Shown: one piece after another, positions 34,226 through 42,546 of the stretch
How the letters are laid out: each line of letters begins with the position of its first letter
Numbering within the stretch: the stretch's first letter is position 1
NCBI RefSeq assembly: GCF_007997015.1
Contig: NZ_VOSM01000002.1
Coordinates: forward strand, 1 to 64,000
Origin: Lujinxingia vulgaris
GTDB taxonomy: Bacteria; Myxococcota_A; Bradymonadia; Bradymonadales; Bradymonadaceae
DNA length: 64,000 nt
Direction: 5' to 3'
Notes under the pieces: generated by a model
What the model was told of the DNA's origin: nothing
Database searches by the model: none
Seen by the model: the letters and a program-made list of their open reading frames with translations, nothing else
Made by a program: the position numbers and the translations under genes

Positions 34226-35029
34226 ATGGCGACCTTTGCACCGACCCGACACATCTTCGCGCTGGGCGCAGCGTTTTTCGTTTTTTTTCTGGTCGCCAGC
34301 GCCTCAGCGCAGCAGGCCGAGGACCCGAGTGCGCAGGAGCTTGTCGATCAGGCCATTGAGCGCAATGCGCTCGGGTTTGAGTCCGGCCGCGCTCAGATCA
34401 CGCTCATCGTCTACGATCGCGCTGGGGAGCGGCGGGAGCGACGTCTGGATGTCCGCTCTCGCCGCGCCGATGAGCGTGGTGCGACCCGCGTGGAGCTCAC
34501 CGATCCGCCGGAGGTCCGCGGCCAGTCCTTCCTCTTTGTGGAGCAGGCCGAGGGCCAGGACGACGTCTGGATGTACGTGCCCGCCTTCAACGTCACGCGA
34601 CGCGTGGAGGGACGTCAGAAGCGCGGCGCGTTTTTGGGCACCCACTTCACCTTTGCTGATCTTGAGAGCCGCGATCTGCGCGAGGCCACCTACCGCCGTC
34701 TCCCGGATGAGACCATCGGGCAGACCCCGGTCTACGTGGTCGAGGCGCGGCCTACCGACGCGGCATCAAGTGACTACAGCCGCGTGGTCACCTACCTGCG
34801 CAAAGAGGATCAGATCCCGATGCGCACCCGTTTCTTCGGCAAAGATGGCGAGCTTGAGAAGACGCTCTTTAGCGAGAAGTTGAACACCACCGAGGGCGGG
34901 CGCAGCTACATCGAGCAGATGACGCTGCGCTCAGAGCAGGGTGGCTACACCACGATCGTCATCAACGCGCTCGACCCGAATGTGGAGCTTCCCGAGTCGG
35001 TCTTCAGCCGCGAGGATCTGGGCCGGTGA
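34226..35029 (+). CDS. LolA-like outer-membrane lipoprotein-sorting protein
   Basis: The 267-aa product has a signal peptide (ending near 'ASASAQQ') and the LolA-like half-barrel pattern of the 'outer membrane lipoprotein-sorting protein' family: 'LVDQAIERNALGFESG', repeated beta-strands, 'GQSFLFVEQ', 'WMYVPAFNVTRRVEG', 'GTHFTFADLESRDL'. Such proteins carry lipid or lipoprotein cargo across the periplasm, often next to an RND transporter. No transporter is seen here, but an outer-membrane protein gene follows. ATG 34226 with GGGAG 5 nt upstream is chosen; ATG 34223 and GTG 34199 are alternatives. The stop overlaps the next GTG (GTGA). Confidence 0.85.
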   Translation: MATFAPTRHIFALGAAFFVFFLVASASAQQAEDPSAQELVDQAIERNALGFESGRAQITLIVYDRAGERRERRLDVRSRRADERGATRVELTDPPEVRGQSFLFVEQAEGQDDVWMYVPAFNVTRRVEGRQKRGAFLGTHFTFADLESRDLREATYRRLPDETIGQTPVYVVEARPTDAASSDYSRVVTYLRKEDQIPMRTRFFGKDGELEKTLFSEKLNTTEGGRSYIEQMTLRSEQGGYTTIVINALDPNVELPESVFSREDLGR

Positions 35030-36768
35030 GCTGCCCGGAGGTGCGACGAGGGTGGGCGGGGGCAATCTCGGGCTGTGCGATCCTGCTGAGCGTGGCCAGC
35101 GCCGGGGCGCAGGAGATCCTCTACGATCCGGAGAACCCGGCGTTTGAAGAACAGGCCGAGGCGCCGGGGGACGATGCGCAGGGCGATGATGGCGAGGAGA
35201 GCGCCGGAGGCTCCGAGGTGCTTTATGACCCGGAGAATCAGCGCTTTGAGGATGAGACAGGCGGAGCGCCGGCGCTCCGAGAGCCCCTGGCACCGAGCTC
35301 CAACGCCTCATTTCAAAACACCGAACTGACGCTCATCGCCGGCATCGGCCTCTTCGCCGACCTGGCCCATGACGCCCCCGGCGAAGATCTTTTTGAGACC
35401 TCCACCGAGCTCGGCCTGAAGATCACGCATGACGCCTCGGCCAACCTGAGCGCGGTGATCGGGGCGCGCGCCACCCACCGGGCCGCGCGCCCCGAGGGCG
35501 GCCCCTGGCGCGCCTACGACGAGGTCGCGCTCGATGAGGCCTATGTGCTGTGGCGAAAAGATCGCTGGCGCCTGGCCTTCGGAAATCTGCGCACCCCCTG
35601 GGGAAGCACCGACATCACGCGCCCCGGCGATGTGATCAACCCCACCGATCTGCGCTCGCCAGGCAGCGCCGGGGCTTTTGGAGCAACCCTGCCGCAGCTC
35701 ACCGCTGAGGCCTCCTACGCCTTCGACGCGCTGACCTTAAGCGCAGTCGTCGTCCCCTTTTTCAAACCCAACGATGTTGCGCTCTTCGGGCAGGACAGCG
35801 CGCTGGCCACCCGCCAGAACCCCTTTATCGCCGAGCAGCTCCCCTTTGTGCTGCTCGCAGAAGATCTGCTCGACCCCTCGATCTGGCCCCTGGCGCAACC
35901 TCTCCTCCAGGCCACTCGCCGACCCATGGCCACCCCGGCCAATATGAGCGGCGGGCTGCGCGCGACAACCACGCTGGCCAACACCGATCTGGGCCTGGGC
36001 GTCTTCTACGGCTGGGATCGCACCCCGAAGATCGAGCTCGATGAGGATCTTCGCACGCTGCTCAACATCATTGCCGAGGACGGGCAGTTCTTCGCCGACT
36101 TCGATTTTATCGGTTTCACCGCCCGAAACCCCGAGACGGTCGCCCTCTCGCAGCGCATCTCCACAAAAGCCGAGGCCGGGGAGACGCTTTTAAGCTCGGA
36201 GTTTCAGCGCCGCCTGACGCTGCTGGCGGACGGCGCGCGCTATATCGGTCCGATTGGCGTGCGCGCTGATGTGGCGTTTTCTCCGGGGCGCATCTTCTAC
36301 ACCACCGAGTTTGAGGCGGTGACCCGCGCCAGCGTCTTCGCCGCGCTGGGCCTCTCCTACGAGCGCCTCTTAAGCGACGAGCGCGCGCTGGCGCTGACGC
36401 TGGAGGGCTTCTGGCTGCATCCCTTTGCCGCCGACAGCGCGGTGCAGCGCGCCTTCAACGACCCCGACGAGGGCGGCGATCCCGCCGCGCGCCTGCTCCT
36501 CTTTGAAGGGGGCTACTACGGCGTGGCCGGCGCGCTGAACTGGGGCACCGGCCTCTGGAAGATCGATGTGCAGGGCGGGGCGATGGTCTCACTGGCGCCG
36601 GGCGACGTGATCGCACAGCTTGCGCTGGAGCGACCGATTGTGGGTGGCGCGCGCGCGCGGCTCAGCGCCAACCTCTTTGCCGGCCCGGACCCGGCCGAAA
36701 CGCTCAGCCTGGGCGGGCTGTGGTCGGCCAACGATCAGCTGGCGTTGAGCGTCGTCGGCCGCTTTTAA
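35026..36768 (+). CDS. Putative outer-membrane beta-barrel protein
   Basis: The 580-aa product has a signal peptide (~residues 1-28, ending 'ASAGAQE'). Its low-complexity acidic linker contains two copies of a short motif ('ILYDPENPAFE', 'VLYDPENQRFE'). About 480 residues of alternating amphipathic strands follow and end in 'LALSVVGRF', a terminal aromatic typical of outer-membrane barrels. 'DEVALDEAYVLWRKDRWRLAFGNLRTPWGSTDI' resembles DUF1302-type barrels. It overlaps the LolA-like gene by 4 nt, so the pair probably works together in moving lipidic cargo to the outer membrane. The barrel call is inference from sequence periodicity. Confidence 0.72.
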   Translation: MSCPEVRRGWAGAISGCAILLSVASAGAQEILYDPENPAFEEQAEAPGDDAQGDDGEESAGGSEVLYDPENQRFEDETGGAPALREPLAPSSNASFQNTELTLIAGIGLFADLAHDAPGEDLFETSTELGLKITHDASANLSAVIGARATHRAARPEGGPWRAYDEVALDEAYVLWRKDRWRLAFGNLRTPWGSTDITRPGDVINPTDLRSPGSAGAFGATLPQLTAEASYAFDALTLSAVVVPFFKPNDVALFGQDSALATRQNPFIAEQLPFVLLAEDLLDPSIWPLAQPLLQATRRPMATPANMSGGLRATTTLANTDLGLGVFYGWDRTPKIELDEDLRTLLNIIAEDGQFFADFDFIGFTARNPETVALSQRISTKAEAGETLLSSEFQRRLTLLADGARYIGPIGVRADVAFSPGRIFYTTEFEAVTRASVFAALGLSYERLLSDERALALTLEGFWLHPFAADSAVQRAFNDPDEGGDPAARLLLFEGGYYGVAGALNWGTGLWKIDVQGGAMVSLAPGDVIAQLALERPIVGGARARLSANLFAGPDPAETLSLGGLWSANDQLALSVVGRF

Positions 36769-36784
36769 TCGCATGTCAGCGCAC

Positions 36785-36824
36785 AAAAAAAACGCCGGCC
36801 CCCAGGTAAGGACCGGCGCTTCTT
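36785..36824. terminator. Bidirectional terminator
   Basis: A stem of cgccgg (36793-36798) with ccggcg (36813-36818) is flanked by an A8 tract on the left (strong T8 for the minus strand) and TTCTTT on the right. It separates the plus gene ending at 36768 and the minus gene ending at 36864. Confidence 0.75.
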
Positions 36825-36863
36825 TACGCAGGTGCAAACCCCCGAAGGGGCCGGCGCTGCGGC

Positions 36864-37430
36864 TTAGCTCTGCACGCCAAAAAGTCGCGCGAAGTCGTCG
36901 AGCAGCGCGCTCTCTTCTTTGCTGATGGGGTTGGTCAGCCCGAAGAAGCCGCCGGAGGCCGCGGCCACCGCTTTGCTCCAGTCCATGACGTTCTGGCCCA
37001 TCTCCCCGTTGGGATCTTCGTCGATGAGGTTGGCGATGACGGCGTTGGCGCGGCTGAAGAAGAGGTCGGTGGGCTGCTCTTCGAGGAGCATCTTCAAGAA
37101 GGTGCCCGCCGCGCTCTCATCGGCGATGCCGAAGCGGCGCGCCAGCTCCTGGACTTTGTCATTCTCGGCGGAGGAGATGCTGCCGTCGGCCCAGGCCATC
37201 TGAATCATCGGGATCAGGGGAAGCACGCGGGCGGTCTCGGCGTCGAAGCCAAGCTCCATCGCCTCGGCCGCTACCTCGTCCCGGGTGTTGAGCGTGGCGG
37301 CGATGGCCTCACGTTCTTCCTGGCGAATGGCCTCGAGCTGCTTTTCGCGGCGAAGACGCGCGAGCTTCTCGCGTTCTTGTTGCTGGATGTACTTTTCTTC
37401 TTCTTCGCGCGGGGTGTTCTTATCAGCCAT
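36864..37430 (-). CDS. TerB-like domain protein
   Basis: The 188-aa cytoplasmic protein starts with a strongly charged helix (residues 5-45, 'REEEEKYIQQQEREKLARLR'). An alpha-helical domain follows that resembles tellurite-resistance TerB: 'LPLIPMIQMAWADGSISSAE' (acidic, DGxxxxxE), 'VQELARRFGI', and a second helix set ending in 'SKEESALLDDFARLFG'. TerB-like domains are helical metal-binding or signalling folds; a tellurite role is not implied. It has its own promoter at 37480-37508 and terminator at 36785-36824. Confidence 0.72.
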   Translation of the reverse strand: MADKNTPREEEEKYIQQQEREKLARLRREKQLEAIRQEEREAIAATLNTRDEVAAEAMELGFDAETARVLPLIPMIQMAWADGSISSAENDKVQELARRFGIADESAAGTFLKMLLEEQPTDLFFSRANAVIANLIDEDPNGEMGQNVMDWSKAVAAASGGFFGLTNPISKEESALLDDFARLFGVQS

Positions 37431-37479
37431 GGATCAGCGCTCCATTTGGTCGGTTTTCAGAGATATCGCAGACGCGCGC

Positions 37480-37508
37480 AATATAAGTGCCCCCCGGGGT
37501 GCAGGCAA
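37480..37508 (-). promoter_or_regulatory. Sigma70-type promoter of the TerB-like gene
   Basis: On the minus strand TTGCCT (37508-37503), a 17-bp spacer (GCACCCCGGGGGGCACT) and TATATT (37485-37480) precede the start codon by about 50 bp. The spacer closely resembles that of the tRNA promoter. Confidence 0.75.
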
Positions 37509-37584
37509 CCGTTATTGGAGGGCGGCAGATCGGGGTACTTACGGGGCGAGGGCGACGTCCTGTCGCACGGTCGCTCAGAACGCG

Positions 37585-38733
37585 TTAACGCCAGGCGTCT
37601 TCGGCCTCTTCACGAAGCTGGCGAGCGCGCTCGCGCAGTTCTTCGACCTGGGCCTCCAGGCGCTCGCGCTCCCGGCGCAACGCACGCACGTTGCGCTCGG
37701 TCTGATCTTCGCTCAGCGCCGGGGCACTCTCGTCGATCTGCTGCGGGTCGACGAGGCTCTCGATGAGCACGCGTTCGGTCGAGGGTTCAAAGTCGGCGCC
37801 GGGCTCCGGGGTGGGCTCGGCCTCCGGTGTGTCGAAGTCCCCGCTTCCCACGTTGGGATCTTCGCCGGACGAGTCGAAGTCATCGGTGGGGGCACCGGGC
37901 TGGGGATCGGGGCTTGCGGCGTCTTCCGAGACAGGCACGCCTTCCTGGTCGCCGCGGGGCGTGTCTCCGTTGGCGACCTCGCGCTCCTGACGAGCAATGG
38001 CGCGGGCGCGGTCGTTTTCTTCGAAGAAGCGCTCGCGGGTGGAGAAGTCACGCGCGCGCCGCATCAACGCCCGGGAGCGCTCCAGCTCATTGAGGCGCGT
38101 CTCCACGGTGGTGAGGCGCTCTCGGAGCTGGGCTTCGGTGTCTTCGAGCTCGTCGGCCACGGCGAGTAGATCGCGAGGGTGTCCGCCCTCAACGAGGTGG
38201 GCGTCGGCGAGCACGCGCTCGACGCGCTGCGGATCGACACCGGGGGCCACGTCGCGCACCTGCGCCTGCGTGCGGCTCAGCGCGTTGAGCTCCTCGATCA
38301 GCGCGAGCTGTTCGCTGCCGGAGCTGCGCGCCACGCGTTGCTCCAGCTCGGCACGCCTGGCCGCCAGGGCGTCGATGAGCGACTGACGGGCGCGCTCCAG
38401 CTCGGCCTGCTGCGTCAACAGCGCGATCTGGTGCTCGCGCACGCCCTCCACAAGGGTGTGGCTCTGGCGAAGCGCCTCTTCGAGCTGGCGGCGGCTGGCC
38501 TGACCGCGGGCCTCGTCGGCTTTCAGCTTTTCGAGGCGTTCTACAGATTTCTGATACTCGCCAAGGGCGCGCTCCAATCGCTGACGGGCCTGCTCCACCG
38601 AGCGCTGACTCTGCTCCCAGCCCTGCTGCGCCTCGGGCAAGGTCTGCCCGATCGCCGCGCCTGACCACAACATCAGGGCGACAAAGCTCGCCATGGCGAG
38701 TCGCAGGAGTCTATGGGAAAGGGTGGGGCGCAT
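37585..38733 (-). CDS. Secreted coiled-coil protein
   Basis: The 382-aa product has a signal peptide (~residues 1-30, cleaving after 'SGAAIGQ'). A long coiled coil (~35-245) with heptad-like Glu/Arg/Leu pattern follows. An acidic Pro/Asp/Gly linker (~255-320) separates it from a short C-terminal coiled coil ('RRERERLEAQVEELRERARQ'). It should be periplasmic. No enzymatic motif is visible; it could be a spacer or scaffold between envelope layers. It resembles no family I can name, and it is not in an obvious operon. Confidence 0.72.
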   Translation of the reverse strand: MRPTLSHRLLRLAMASFVALMLWSGAAIGQTLPEAQQGWEQSQRSVEQARQRLERALGEYQKSVERLEKLKADEARGQASRRQLEEALRQSHTLVEGVREHQIALLTQQAELERARQSLIDALAARRAELEQRVARSSGSEQLALIEELNALSRTQAQVRDVAPGVDPQRVERVLADAHLVEGGHPRDLLAVADELEDTEAQLRERLTTVETRLNELERSRALMRRARDFSTRERFFEENDRARAIARQEREVANGDTPRGDQEGVPVSEDAASPDPQPGAPTDDFDSSGEDPNVGSGDFDTPEAEPTPEPGADFEPSTERVLIESLVDPQQIDESAPALSEDQTERNVRALRRERERLEAQVEELRERARQLREEAEDAWR

Positions 38734-38854
38734 GGTCTCTCACAGGGGCTGATGACGCATCATCGCGTCGTACCCTGACACTTTTGAGCAAAGATCGATC
38801 CAACATTGCCGCGTTTCGAAAAAATGTGAGGCCGGGCCTCGACGATCTCAAGGC

Positions 38855-38884
38855 TTGAAGGTCGCCAAAATCCCGTGGTATGCA
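38855..38884 (+). promoter_or_regulatory. Possible promoter upstream of the CpXC gene
   Basis: TTGAAG (38855-38860), an 18-bp spacer and TATGCA (38879-38884) lie ~60 bp before the chosen ATG 38947. Confidence 0.35.
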
Positions 38885-38946
38885 GCACGACCGGTCACGA
38901 ACCTCTTTCTTTTTACGCGTTTGACGCACTCTGGCGAGGCACGTCC

Positions 38947-41655
38947 ATGGAATATCACGACGGCGCTCAGGCGCCTTACCAAGGCCACCTGGGACGCACT
39001 GCGCAGACCTCGGTACTTATCAGCAGCGCCGCCGGGCCGGTTTTCCCGGCCAGCGTTTATACCGGGATCAACACCCAGACGCACCCCGAGCTTCGCCAGC
39101 GCCTGATCGAGGGCACGCTCAACGTGGTGGAGTGCCCCTTTGATGAGGGCCGCACCTACGATCTGGCGATCTCGGTGATTTATCACGACGAGAAGCGCCG
39201 CCTCTTTGTGCTGGTGATCCCGGAGACCTTGCGTCACGAGGAGTTTAAGCGTCGCAGCGCGCTGCTCGAAGAGCTGGCGCGCGAGCGCGAGGTGCTGCCG
39301 AACTACGTGCGCAACTTCCACACCATCTTTGAGCCCGCGCGCCTCATTGCGCTGGAAGAGGCCGCCGACCGCGCCGCCGAGGCCGGCCAGTCGCAAGCGC
39401 CCACGCCTCAGGATAGCTCGGAGGTGGGTGAGGCAACCGTGATCACCGCCGTGCCCTCAGCCGGCCCCTCCGAGGCCGAGGAAGCCCTCAAGGCGGAGCT
39501 CGACGCCCTTAAATCCGAGATCGCCGGGCAGCGCGAGAGCCTCGAAGAGGCCCGCGCCCAGCTTGAGCGTGCACAGCACGAACTTGAGAACTCGCAGAAC
39601 ACCTTTGAGGAAGAGCAAGAAGCGATCGCCCGCGATCGCGAGCAGCTCAACGAGGTCGCCTCCCGCGTCGAGCGCGACAGCGCGCGTGTGCAGGAGACCC
39701 GCGCCCGCCTCGAAGAAGAGCGCACGCGCCTCGAAGAAGAGCGCGCCATGCTCGAAGAGGCCCGCCGCGCCCTGCAGGTCCAGGAACTCAACCTGGAGCA
39801 GGAGCGGCTGCGCCTGGAGCAGGGCGCCCAATCTTCCAACGCCGAAGAAGCCACCCAGGTGGTCACCGACGATCAGTTTATCGAGGTCATGAACCCCGCC
39901 TCTGCGCCCACGCCTCCCGGCGCGGCCGCTGATAGCGCCGAGCGCGCCCGTCGCCCCGAGCCCTCTCGCCATCAGCTGGCGCGCGCCACTCCGGCCGAGC
40001 TCCCCGAAGACTTCGACGCAGTCGCCGGCGGCGAGTTGGTGTTTGTGCGCGAGAGCTCCGATCTGGTGCAGGTGGGCTACTCGCTCAGCGATGAGCGCGT
40101 CGCGACCTTTGACGATGCCGCCGAAGTTCGCTTCTTCTTTCAACTTCATGACGTCGCCGGCGTGCCGGTGATGGCGCTGACGCTGGCCGCGTTTGACGAC
40201 GCCGGCGATCTTCTCGACGCGGTGGCCGCGCCCCTGGCGGATGTCGACGATCACGAGCGCGCCGTCCTCGACACCCTGGCACGCGACCAGCATCTGAGCC
40301 TTGTGATCTACGGTAAAGACGCCAGCCCGGCGATCTCCTGGGAGGGCGGGGCGCCCATTGCCGCCAACATCGCCTGGGCCCGGGAGCGCGCCCGCGCCTG
40401 GCGCGAGGCCTTTAAGGGCGACGACTCCGAGGCCCGCGCCGCTATCGCGCTTGGCGAGGTCGAGCTCGTCGGACAGATGCGCCACCCCTTCGTCGACGGG
40501 CGCTTCTCGCGCATCGACAGCGCCTCCGAGGCCCTGCTCGCTGCCGGCGTCGTCGGCTACTGGTCGCGCTCCGAGCAGGTCGCCTACCTCATCGGCAACC
40601 GCGCCTTCCCGCTCTCGCACTTCCGCGAGATCCAGAAGCGCGTCGCTCGCCAGGCGCTCAACTGGGGCATCGCCCTGGGTGACGAGCTCCAGCAGGTGGC
40701 CATCGATGAGTCCATCATCACCGATCGCATCAGCCTCACTCAGCGCCTGCTGGCGAGTTTCGCCGAGCTCTGCGTCGGCGTTCGCCCCAATGACCTCGAC
40801 CCCCTCCAGCAATGGGAAAACTGGGACGCGCTCATCCAGCTGGCGCAAAGCCACGGGGTGACCCCGGAGCCCGACGTGCTGGAGTTGGCCGAGCTCAGCC
40901 TCAAGCGCGCTCAGGACTACGAGGAGATGCTTGACGCCGAAGACGACAGCGTGGAGGCCGAAGCTATCGACCTCGACGATGACGAAGTGCTTGAGATCGT
41001 TGAGGAATCCGAGGTCGACCTCGACGCGATGATCATCGAACACACCGTCCCGGCCAGCGGTACGACCTACTTTCTGGTCGACACCACGCTGATCGAAGAG
41101 CTGCCGGCGATGGAGAAGGCTAAACGCAAAGATCTCCACTCGCGCCTTGGCGATCCGGCCGGCCGCCTGGAGGTCGCCCAGGTGCTCGTGGAGCGCTACT
41201 CGCCAGATGCCTTGAGCGAGGTGCTCGAGGAGAGCGAGAAGATGAGCAGCGCCGAGCGCGACGCGCTGGCGCGCTTTATGGAAGCGCGCGCTGACAGGCT
41301 CACCGCCCATCTGAGCAACCTTTTGCCCACCTCCGGCGCTGCGGCCACCTTGATCATTGCGCGCACGCTGGTGAAGGCCGGTCACGCCGAGGCGATCGAC
41401 GCGCTGCTAAAGGCCCTGGGCGATGAGCACCAGCGCGGAAACCCCGACGAGCTCGCCGGCGTATTGGCCGGTTTTGGCGACGCGCTGGTTGACCCGCTCT
41501 CTCGCGCGATTAAGTCGAGCCCCGAGGATGAGCACCTGGCCCTTGCGCTGGCTCACCTCGACGCTGCGCGCCCGGGCACCCTGGATTCCCTCGCCAGCGA
41601 CCGCAGCAAACACCTGCGCCGCGCCGCAAAGCGCGCGCGCCAGCTGGCCGGCTAA
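38947..41655 (+). CDS. CpXC-like domain protein with coiled coil and HEAT-like C-terminus
   Basis: The ~902-aa protein starts with a CpXC-type domain (~residues 1-110). Signature pieces are 'VYTGINTQTHPELRQRLIEG' and 'TLNVVECPFDEGRTYDLAIS' with 'IYHDEKRRLFVLVIPE'. Of the paired cysteines of that family only one is seen. A ~110-residue highly charged coiled coil follows (~175-290), then a long beta-rich/alpha region, and finally repeated helical elements that look HEAT-like ('RGNPDELAGVLAGFGDALVD'). No signal peptide is seen, so it is cytoplasmic. The role is unknown. ATG 38947 is preferred to an upstream frame (38875) without domain character. Confidence 0.72.
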   Translation: MEYHDGAQAPYQGHLGRTAQTSVLISSAAGPVFPASVYTGINTQTHPELRQRLIEGTLNVVECPFDEGRTYDLAISVIYHDEKRRLFVLVIPETLRHEEFKRRSALLEELAREREVLPNYVRNFHTIFEPARLIALEEAADRAAEAGQSQAPTPQDSSEVGEATVITAVPSAGPSEAEEALKAELDALKSEIAGQRESLEEARAQLERAQHELENSQNTFEEEQEAIARDREQLNEVASRVERDSARVQETRARLEEERTRLEEERAMLEEARRALQVQELNLEQERLRLEQGAQSSNAEEATQVVTDDQFIEVMNPASAPTPPGAAADSAERARRPEPSRHQLARATPAELPEDFDAVAGGELVFVRESSDLVQVGYSLSDERVATFDDAAEVRFFFQLHDVAGVPVMALTLAAFDDAGDLLDAVAAPLADVDDHERAVLDTLARDQHLSLVIYGKDASPAISWEGGAPIAANIAWARERARAWREAFKGDDSEARAAIALGEVELVGQMRHPFVDGRFSRIDSASEALLAAGVVGYWSRSEQVAYLIGNRAFPLSHFREIQKRVARQALNWGIALGDELQQVAIDESIITDRISLTQRLLASFAELCVGVRPNDLDPLQQWENWDALIQLAQSHGVTPEPDVLELAELSLKRAQDYEEMLDAEDDSVEAEAIDLDDDEVLEIVEESEVDLDAMIIEHTVPASGTTYFLVDTTLIEELPAMEKAKRKDLHSRLGDPAGRLEVAQVLVERYSPDALSEVLEESEKMSSAERDALARFMEARADRLTAHLSNLLPTSGAAATLIIARTLVKAGHAEAIDALLKALGDEHQRGNPDELAGVLAGFGDALVDPLSRAIKSSPEDEHLALALAHLDAARPGTLDSLASDRSKHLRRAAKRARQLAG

Positions 41656-41694
41656 GCCCGGTCACTCCACCGTTTACTTCCCGGCGCCCCGGCT

Positions 41695-41730
41695 CCATAG
41701 TGGGGGGACCTCTGCGCCCCCTCACTGTGG
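41695..41730. other. Long imperfect hairpin in a short intergenic gap
   Basis: ccatagtggggg (41695-41706) pairs with ccccctcactgtgg (41717-41730) through ~13 base pairs with one bulge and one mismatch. No T tract follows, so it may be an RNA processing or stabilising element rather than a terminator. Confidence 0.4.
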
Positions 41731-41766
41731 CGCCCCGCTTAATCACCAGCCAGACGCGGTTCACGC

Positions 41767-42507
41767 ATGCTCATCGGAATCTTCAGCGACGTTCACGCCA
41801 ACATCGACGCCCTCAAGCCGGTCGTGGAGGCTTATAAGGCCCACGAGCCCCCCATCGACACCTTCGTCTGCCTGGGCGATGTCGTCGGCTACGGAGCCGA
41901 GCCCAACGCCTGCTGCGAGGTCGTTCGTGAGCTGGCCGAGGTCACCATCCTCGGCAACCACGACGCGGCGGTCTGCGGTCGCATGAACTACGCGTACTAC
42001 TACGACGCCGCCCGCAACGCCCTGGACTGGCACGCCAACAAGCTCGAAGAGACCCACCACGAGTGGCTGCGCACGCTCCCCTACCGCGAGGACTGGGATA
42101 ACCTGTGCTTCTGCCACGGCTCGCCCATCAACAAAGAAGACTTCGAGTACGTCTTCAACCTCCAGCAGGCCAACCAGCTCATCGAGCACTGGGACGAGCT
42201 CAACGAGATCACCTTCATCGGGCACTCCCACCTGACCAAGTCCTTTAGCCTGCACCCCGAAGACGGCGCGGTGGAGGTCTTCGGCCCCACGATCACGTTT
42301 GAGGAAGGGCGCAAGTACATCGTCACCGTGGGGAGCGTCGGGCAGCCCCGCGACAACGACAACCGCGCCTGCTACGGCGTCTACGACACCGAAGCGCGCA
42401 CCTTCACCTTCAATCGCGTGGAGTACGACATCCGCGAAGCCGCCCGGAAGATCTTCGAGTCGGAGCTCTCCAGCGACTTTGCCAAGCGCCTCTTTTTCGG
42501 CATCTGA
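41767..42507 (+). CDS. Metallophosphoesterase (YfcE/calcineurin-like)
   Basis: This 246-aa phosphoesterase shows all binuclear metal motifs: 'FSDVHANIDAL' (DxH), 'CLGDVVGYG' (GDxxxxG), 'ILGNHDAAV' (GNHD), 'CFCHGSP' (HG) and 'FIGHSHLTKSF' (GHSH). 'VTVGSVGQPRDNDNRACY' is the conserved C-terminal part of this subfamily. It probably hydrolyses a phosphodiester or phosphomonoester in the cytoplasm; the substrate is unknown. It follows the CpXC gene after 111 bp. Confidence 0.92.
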   Translation: MLIGIFSDVHANIDALKPVVEAYKAHEPPIDTFVCLGDVVGYGAEPNACCEVVRELAEVTILGNHDAAVCGRMNYAYYYDAARNALDWHANKLEETHHEWLRTLPYREDWDNLCFCHGSPINKEDFEYVFNLQQANQLIEHWDELNEITFIGHSHLTKSFSLHPEDGAVEVFGPTITFEEGRKYIVTVGSVGQPRDNDNRACYGVYDTEARTFTFNRVEYDIREAARKIFESELSSDFAKRLFFGI

Positions 42508-42546
42508 TCCCCCCTCAACATATGACGTAGCGTGTGGCGGGAGGCT

